Translations under genes and position numbers: made by a program | Source: Acidimicrobiia bacterium | GTDB lineage: Bacteria; Actinomycetota; Acidimicrobiia; Spongiisociales; UBA5794 | DNA: 8,964 nt | Reading direction: 5' to 3' | NCBI GenBank assembly: GCA_030599515.1 | Contig: JAUVNV010000095.1 | Coordinates: forward strand, 1 to 8,964 | Shown: piece by piece, positions 6,434 to 8,964 of the stretch | Position numbering within the stretch: the stretch's first letter is position 1 | Layout of the letters: every line of letters begins with the position of its first letter | The notes under the pieces: model-generated | The model's input: the letters and a program-made list of their open reading frames with translations, nothing else | Databases searched by the model: none | Told to the model about the DNA's origin: nothing

Positions 6434-7326
6434 CGTTCCAAGGCCTCCTCCGCGGATTCGCCCACAAGCGACATCCCGAGTCCGAGTCCCACGATCACGA
6501 GACCGGGAACGGTGGCAAACCACCAGTTCGTGCGGATGAACGGCTGGCCCTCGGCAATCATCGCTCCCCACTCCGGGGTCGGCGGAGGAATGCCCAAGCC
6601 AAGGAAGGAGAATGCGGCCAGGGCGAGCGTGGCGAACACGATGTCGGATGGCAGATAGACGAGCGCCTGGCTGATGACGTTGGGGAACACGTGCACTCTG
6701 AGGATTCGGAATCGCGACAAACCGGCAACACGAGCGGCGTGAACGTAGTCGAGGGTACGCACGCGCAGCACCTCACTCCGCACCAGTCGGGCGTAAGCGA
6801 CCCAGCCCAGGATCGTGAAGGCGAAGATGATGGAACTGGCACCCTGACCGAGGGCGAAGACGAGGGCGATGATCAGTATGTAGGCAGGGAAAGCCTGAAC
6901 GACGTCGGACACACGCATGATCACCGAATCTACCCACCCGCCGAAGTAGCCGGCCATGGCTCCGAGGGCGACTCCGAGAAGTGCCGGGAGAAACGCTCCG
7001 AGGAAACCGAGCGGGAGATCCACTCGGGTCGCATAGACAATGCGGGAGAAGATGTCACGTCCGAGTTCATCGGTGCCGAGGATGTGCTCCGCCGTCGGAG
7101 ACGCAAGTCGAGTGACGGGATCGATCTCGATCGGATCATGAGTGGCGATGACAGGGGCGAAGAGAGCGACGAGCACATACAGGAGCACGATGGCCCCACC
7201 GATCTTGGCCTTCATCGGTATGCGACGCCAGAGGCCCCGCTCGTCGGGTGGCGTTCCCCCCGAGTCCAGGGGCTGCTCTGAGGAGCTGTCGTCGGACGGG
7301 CTCGGAAAGTACTCGTTGAAGGTCAT
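6430..7326 (-). CDS. Peptide-type ABC importer permease (DppC/OppC type)
   Basis: This 298-residue integral membrane protein is of normal length for DppC/OppC. Residues 1-35 form a hydrophilic Ser/Pro/Asp-rich cytoplasmic tail, followed by the first helix (about 43-62). The family motif GTDELGRDIFSR is at 84-95. Further helices are predicted at about 103-126, 145-163, 166-178, 217-245 and 270-289. The EAA-type coupling loop, which docks on the ATPases, is VRSEVLRVRTLDYVHAARVAG and onward (182-216, ending in FPN). The C-terminal motif FLGLGIPPPTPEWGAMI is typical of the C subunit. It starts at ATG 7326, overlapping the DppB-type stop (ATGA, 7326-7323), with GGAG 8 bases upstream. With the DppB-type protein it forms the translocation channel. 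The cargo class (peptide, opine, glutathione or nickel) cannot be told from the permease alone. Confidence 0.95.
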   Translation of the reverse strand: MTFNEYFPSPSDDSSSEQPLDSGGTPPDERGLWRRIPMKAKIGGAIVLLYVLVALFAPVIATHDPIEIDPVTRLASPTAEHILGTDELGRDIFSRIVYATRVDLPLGFLGAFLPALLGVALGAMAGYFGGWVDSVIMRVSDVVQAFPAYILIIALVFALGQGASSIIFAFTILGWVAYARLVRSEVLRVRTLDYVHAARVAGLSRFRILRVHVFPNVISQALVYLPSDIVFATLALAAFSFLGLGIPPPTPEWGAMIAEGQPFIRTNWWFATVPGLVIVGLGLGMSLVGESAEEALER

Positions 7327-8267
7327 GATTCGATCTCCACGCGCGGGTCGAGCATGGCTTGAGCGATATCGGAGAGCAGATACACGGCCACCACGATCAC
7401 GGCGAAGAGGAGCGTGTATCCCTGGATTGCCGGAAGGTCACGACCGCGCGCCGCCAGCACCAGGCCCTGTCCCAACCCCGGTAGGGCGAACGTCGTCTCG
7501 ATGACGACCGCACCGAAGAGGAGGAAACCGATCTCGAGAGCCAGCACGGTCACGCTCGAGACCGCGGCGTTGCGGAACACGAAACGCCGGATGAGGCGGC
7601 GGCGGGAACCGCCGCTGGCGCGCCCCGTGGCAACGTAGTCCGAGTTCAACACCGAGATCATTGAGGCGCGCAGACTGCGGATGATGAAGGGAGAGGATCC
7701 GAGGGCCAGCGTCAGCGCCGGCAGGAATATCGACCTGATCCGCTCGCCGAACGTCTCCCCGAATCCGCCGGGAGGGAACCATCCGGTGGGGAGCGCAACG
7801 AGGAGGAGGAGCATGACGCCGACCCAGAACGCGGGCATGCTCAGGCCGAGGAGTCCGGCGCCGCGGATGACCTGGTCGGCCGCCCGCCCACGGTAGAGAG
7901 CAGCCGCGATCGCCGCGGGAATGGAGATCAGCAGTGTCAGGAATATTCCAGCGGTCAACAGCCATGCGGTCACGACCATGCGATCTCTGATCAGCGACGT
8001 GACGGGTTGCTTCGACTTGTAGGAGTATCCGAGGTCGCCTTGCGCTATCAGAGCGACGTAACGACCGTACTGAACCAGCACATGGTCGTCCAGGCTCATC
8101 TCTTCGCGTACTTCGTCGAGTTGTTCCTCCGTCGCACGGAGTCCGACGATCTGGCGCACGGGGTCGCCCGGTGTGATCTGCAGGAGCAGGAACACGACGA
8201 GGATGATCCCGAGCATCATCGGGATCACCTGCAGAAGACGCTTCGCAATGAAGCTGAACCTTCCCAA
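7323..8267 (-). CDS. Peptide-type ABC importer permease (DppB/OppB type)
   Basis: This 314-residue membrane protein is the B-type permease subunit. It opens with the characteristic segment RLLQVIPMMLGIILVVF, giving the first helix (about 12-31), then TPGDPVRQIVG. Other helices are predicted at about 98-123, 135-159, 179-197, 238-258 and 281-305. The coupling loop spans about 199-233 and includes NSDYVATGRASGGSRRRL; it carries Gly and Phe where many relatives have Ala and His (GRASG, RRFVFRN). The motif FALPGLGQGLVLAARGRDLP (260-279) identifies the B subunit. The start is TTG at 8267. AAGGAG (8277-8272) precedes it by 4 bases, and an in-frame stop occurs only six codons upstream, so no earlier start exists. 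It is the first gene after the binding-protein gene and its 3' end overlaps the DppC-type start. Confidence 0.94.
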   Translation of the reverse strand: MGRFSFIAKRLLQVIPMMLGIILVVFLLLQITPGDPVRQIVGLRATEEQLDEVREEMSLDDHVLVQYGRYVALIAQGDLGYSYKSKQPVTSLIRDRMVVTAWLLTAGIFLTLLISIPAAIAAALYRGRAADQVIRGAGLLGLSMPAFWVGVMLLLLVALPTGWFPPGGFGETFGERIRSIFLPALTLALGSSPFIIRSLRASMISVLNSDYVATGRASGGSRRRLIRRFVFRNAAVSSVTVLALEIGFLLFGAVVIETTFALPGLGQGLVLAARGRDLPAIQGYTLLFAVIVVAVYLLSDIAQAMLDPRVEIES

Positions 8268-8271
8268 GACG

Positions 8272-8277
8272 CTCCTT
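8272..8277 (-). promoter_or_regulatory. Ribosome binding site deciding the TTG start of the DppB-type permease
   Basis: AAGGAG on the minus strand sits 4 bases before TTG 8267. The spacing is a little short, but the only other in-frame starts are internal methionines at residues 17-18, which would remove half of the first membrane helix. Confidence 0.55.
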
Positions 8278-8287
8278 GATTGTCAGG

Positions 8288-8319
8288 GGGTGGGCGCCGG
8301 GGTCGCCCGACGCCCACCC
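8288..8319 (-). promoter_or_regulatory. GC-rich intergenic hairpin between binding-protein and permease genes
   Basis: A perfect 9-bp inverted repeat (minus strand GGGTGGGCG / CGCCCACCC, at 8319-8311 and 8296-8288) encloses a 14-base loop that itself contains complementary G and C runs. It lies 21 bases after the binding-protein TAG and about 10 bases before the permease ribosome binding site. No T-run follows, so it is not a canonical intrinsic terminator. In many importer operons a structure in this position slows 3'-to-5' mRNA decay or causes partial termination, so that the binding protein is made in excess over the membrane subunits. That role here is inferred. Confidence 0.65.
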
Positions 8320-8340
8320 TATTCGGCTATTGGCTAGCTG

Positions 8341-8964
8341 CTATCCCGAGATCGTGTCGTAGTAGTACAGACCCCAGGGTGCCGACCAGAAGCCCGAAAG
8401 GTTCGGGTTGACGGCGTGGAGATACGATCCCTGCGCATACGCAATGGCTGCTGCGGCGTCGATCGCATCGTCCTGGATCTGGGCAACGATTGTTTCTTGC
8501 TCCGCCGGCGTTTCAGCCTCCGCGTACGCGAAGAACTGGTCGAGCAACGTATCGGTCTCGTAGCCGGAGAAGAGCCAGACGGTGGCCATAATCCAGTTCA
8601 TCGGATCGGCCGAGTCTGGCTGAATTGCGCCGTATGTCCACATCGCCATGTCCGACTCGAGCGACCATGCTGCGTCGATGAAAGCCAGCGTTTCGAGACC
8701 GCTCAACTGCAGATCGAATCCGATCTCTGCCAGGTTTGCCTGGAAGACCTGGGCGACGAGGGTGTCTTCATCGCTCCCCGAGTCATAGACGAGTTCCAGC
8801 GATCCGCCGTCGGGAGCCGACGACTGGGCCAGCAGGTCCTTCGCCTTGGCGAGATCAAGCCGGAAGTACGGCTTGGTGGGAGGCGCCCAGTTCCAGATGT
8901 TGGGAGCCATGATCCCACTCGGCGGTTGGAAGTAGTCACTTCCCAAGGCCGCACTGACCTGGTC
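8341..8964 (-). CDS. Solute-binding protein of a peptide-type ABC importer (SBP family 5), N-terminus outside window
   Basis: The frame is open to the window edge, so this is the C-terminal 207 residues of a family-5 (DppA/OppA-like) extracellular binding protein, whose members usually exceed 500 residues. The segment YFRLDLAKAKDLLAQSSAPDGGSLELVYDSG matches, in shortened view (DLAKAKDLLAQ then LELVY), the conserved 'pDpekAkeLLaeaG ... l.l.y' region near the C-terminal lobe. It is followed by VAQVFQANLAEIGFDLQL, the conserved helix-strand pair, and a final helix-rich region (AEQETIVAQIQDDAIDAAAAIAY). The visible part has 29 acidic but only 4 Lys/Arg residues and is rich in Trp, as expected for a secreted ligand binder. 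It would capture substrate outside the membrane and deliver it to the permeases. The signal or lipoprotein peptide and promoter lie outside the window. TTG at 8946 is internal, not a start. Confidence 0.9.
   Translation of the reverse strand, partial: DQVSAALGSDYFQPPSGIMAPNIWNWAPPTKPYFRLDLAKAKDLLAQSSAPDGGSLELVYDSGSDEDTLVAQVFQANLAEIGFDLQLSGLETLAFIDAAWSLESDMAMWTYGAIQPDSADPMNWIMATVWLFSGYETDTLLDQFFAYAEAETPAEQETIVAQIQDDAIDAAAAIAYAQGSYLHAVNPNLSGFWSAPWGLYYYDTISG

Noticed and set aside
6691..7281. 196-codon plus-strand frame with a Glu/Asp/Gly-rich product
   Set aside because: Antisense to the DppC-type permease; the charged composition is simply the complement of membrane-helix codons.
8288..8319. 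Intergenic hairpin as a classical intrinsic terminator
   Set aside because: The minus-strand sequence after the stem is CCTGACAATCAAGG, with no T-run, and the permease start follows within about 20 bases.
1..8964. tRNA, rRNA, CRISPR array, insertion sequence or attachment site
   Set aside because: Nearly all bases lie in intact genes, and I saw no repeat arrays, transposase motifs or tRNA-like cloverleaf in the short gaps.

Overview
This window looks like the chromosome of a high-GC bacterium. By eye it is about 60-65% G+C, it uses TTG and GTG starts as well as ATG, and the genes are packed tightly. The protein style (DDAH-family enzyme, cysteine-bearing peptide-ABC ATPases, a very acidic binding protein) fits an actinobacterium or a similar high-GC environmental lineage. 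No rRNA or marker gene is present, so the taxonomic call is weak.

Layout: positions 1-579 (+ strand) hold the 3' part of an isochorismatase-fold cysteine hydrolase whose start lies outside the window. Everything else is one minus-strand gene array, read from right to left. The order is a solute-binding protein (8964-8341, N-terminus outside the window), DppB-type permease (8267-7323), DppC-type permease (7326-6430), DppD-type ATPase (6433-5459), DppF/OppF-type ATPase (5462-4473), YtcJ-like amidohydrolase (4476-2869), amidase-signature amidase (2845-1430) and a dimethylarginine dimethylaminohydrolase (DDAH) family enzyme (1399-629). Four consecutive junctions are 4-base stop/start overlaps (ATGA three times, GTGA once). 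The last two gaps are 23 and 30 bases. The only sizeable gap, 8268-8340, contains a strong GC-rich hairpin just downstream of the binding-protein gene.

How it may work together: the array encodes a complete five-part peptide/opine/nickel-type (PepT family) ABC importer followed by three hydrolases that attack C-N bonds: a metal-dependent amidohydrolase, a Ser-Ser-Lys amidase and a guanidine-modifying DDAH. The DDAH retains the residues that bind the alpha-amino-acid end of methylarginine in characterised homologues. A reasonable hypothesis is uptake and stepwise breakdown of an amide- or peptide-linked compound that releases an arginine derivative, for use as a nitrogen source. The order of reactions and the real substrate cannot be read from the sequence. 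I see no mobile element, CRISPR array, tRNA, rRNA or broken gene, and no intergenic stretch above 300 bases.
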